Shown: positions 7,100-7,301 of the stretch, piece by piece
How the letters are laid out: every line of letters begins with the position of its first letter
Numbering within the stretch: position 1 is the stretch's first letter
DNA from: an uncultured Tidjanibacter sp.
GTDB lineage: Bacteria > Bacteroidota > Bacteroidia > Bacteroidales > Rikenellaceae
Assembly: GCA_934663885.1 (NCBI GenBank)
Contig: CAKUKW010000104.1
Span: forward strand, 1 to 7,301
Reading direction: 5' to 3'
Length of the DNA stretch: 7,301 nt
Position numbers and translations under genes: made by a program
The notes under the pieces: generated by a model
The model's database searches: none
What the model saw: the letters and a program-made list of their open reading frames with translations, nothing else
Told to the model about the DNA's origin: nothing

Positions 7100-7301
7100 T
7101 TATTTGATGTTCTGCAGTTTTTCACTTACTTTCTCAGCCGCCATATCCCTGTAACTGCCTTCGGGTATTCTGTCCAGCACATCGTGAATGAACCCCGTCA
7201 TCTGCAAAGAACGGGCCTGATCCTCGGAAATACCCCTCTGCCTCATGTAATATATCTCGTCTCCGTCCTGCTGCCCTACCGTCGCGCCATGGCTGCAACG
7301 T
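7100..7301 (-). CDS. sufD: SufD, FeS cluster scaffold subunit, C-terminal 66 residues (5' end outside window)
   Basis: Only the 3' end is in the window: 66 codons ending at TAA 7100. The visible part starts RCSHGATVGQQDGDEIYYM and continues RQRGISEDQARSLQMTGF. The CSHGATVG(Q)xD...Y(Y/L)xxRG(I/L)xxxxAxxLxxxGF pattern is the conserved C-terminal core of the SufB/SufD family. The downstream tail (IHDVLDRIPEG...) and direct placement 6 bp before sufS favour SufD over SufB, since the usual order is sufB-sufC-sufD-sufS. SufD works in the SufBC2D complex that assembles iron-sulfur clusters. In other SufD proteins a histidine in this SHG region is reported as functionally important; it is present here as residue 4 of the visible fragment. 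No frameshift is seen. Confidence 0.93.
   Translation of the reverse strand, partial: RCSHGATVGQQDGDEIYYMRQRGISEDQARSLQMTGFIHDVLDRIPEGSYRDMAAEKVSEKLQNIK

Overview
The window looks like part of a Bacteroidota chromosome, most likely order Bacteroidales, possibly a Rikenellaceae/Alistipes-like gut lineage. The family is a guess and the order is fairly safe. The signs are A-rich, Shine-Dalgarno-poor leaders before several starts (sufS, tmk and the TPR gene), frequent ATA for isoleucine, a Suf cluster ending in sufD-sufS, a DoxX-type membrane protein of a Bacteroidales family, and a TPR protein next to an outer-membrane barrel protein of a Bacteroidota-specific type.

All six genes are on the minus strand, so transcription runs from high to low coordinates. 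In that order they are: the 3' end of sufD (7301-7100), sufS (7093-5873), a 168-bp spacer rich in inverted repeats, thymidylate kinase tmk (5704-5006), a five-helix DoxX/MauE-like membrane protein with a periplasmic C-terminal domain (4972-3878), a secreted 992-residue TPR protein (3830-852), and the first 280 residues of an outer-membrane beta-barrel protein (842 to the window edge). Gaps inside the two gene groups are 6, 33, 47 and 9 bp, so the layout suggests two units, suf and tmk-DoxX-TPR-OMP, separated by the spacer.

sufD and sufS belong to the SUF iron-sulfur cluster assembly system: SufS takes sulfur from cysteine and SufBCD builds the cluster. Tmk makes dTDP. The last three genes all act at or beyond the inner membrane: a membrane protein with extracytoplasmic cysteines, a periplasmic or outer-membrane-associated TPR scaffold, and a barrel protein. 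The TPR/barrel pair is the part whose function is least known. I see no mobile-element genes, RNA genes, CRISPR arrays or broken genes. The strongest non-coding signal is the sufS-tmk spacer, where a 22-bp imperfect inverted repeat encloses two further hairpins.
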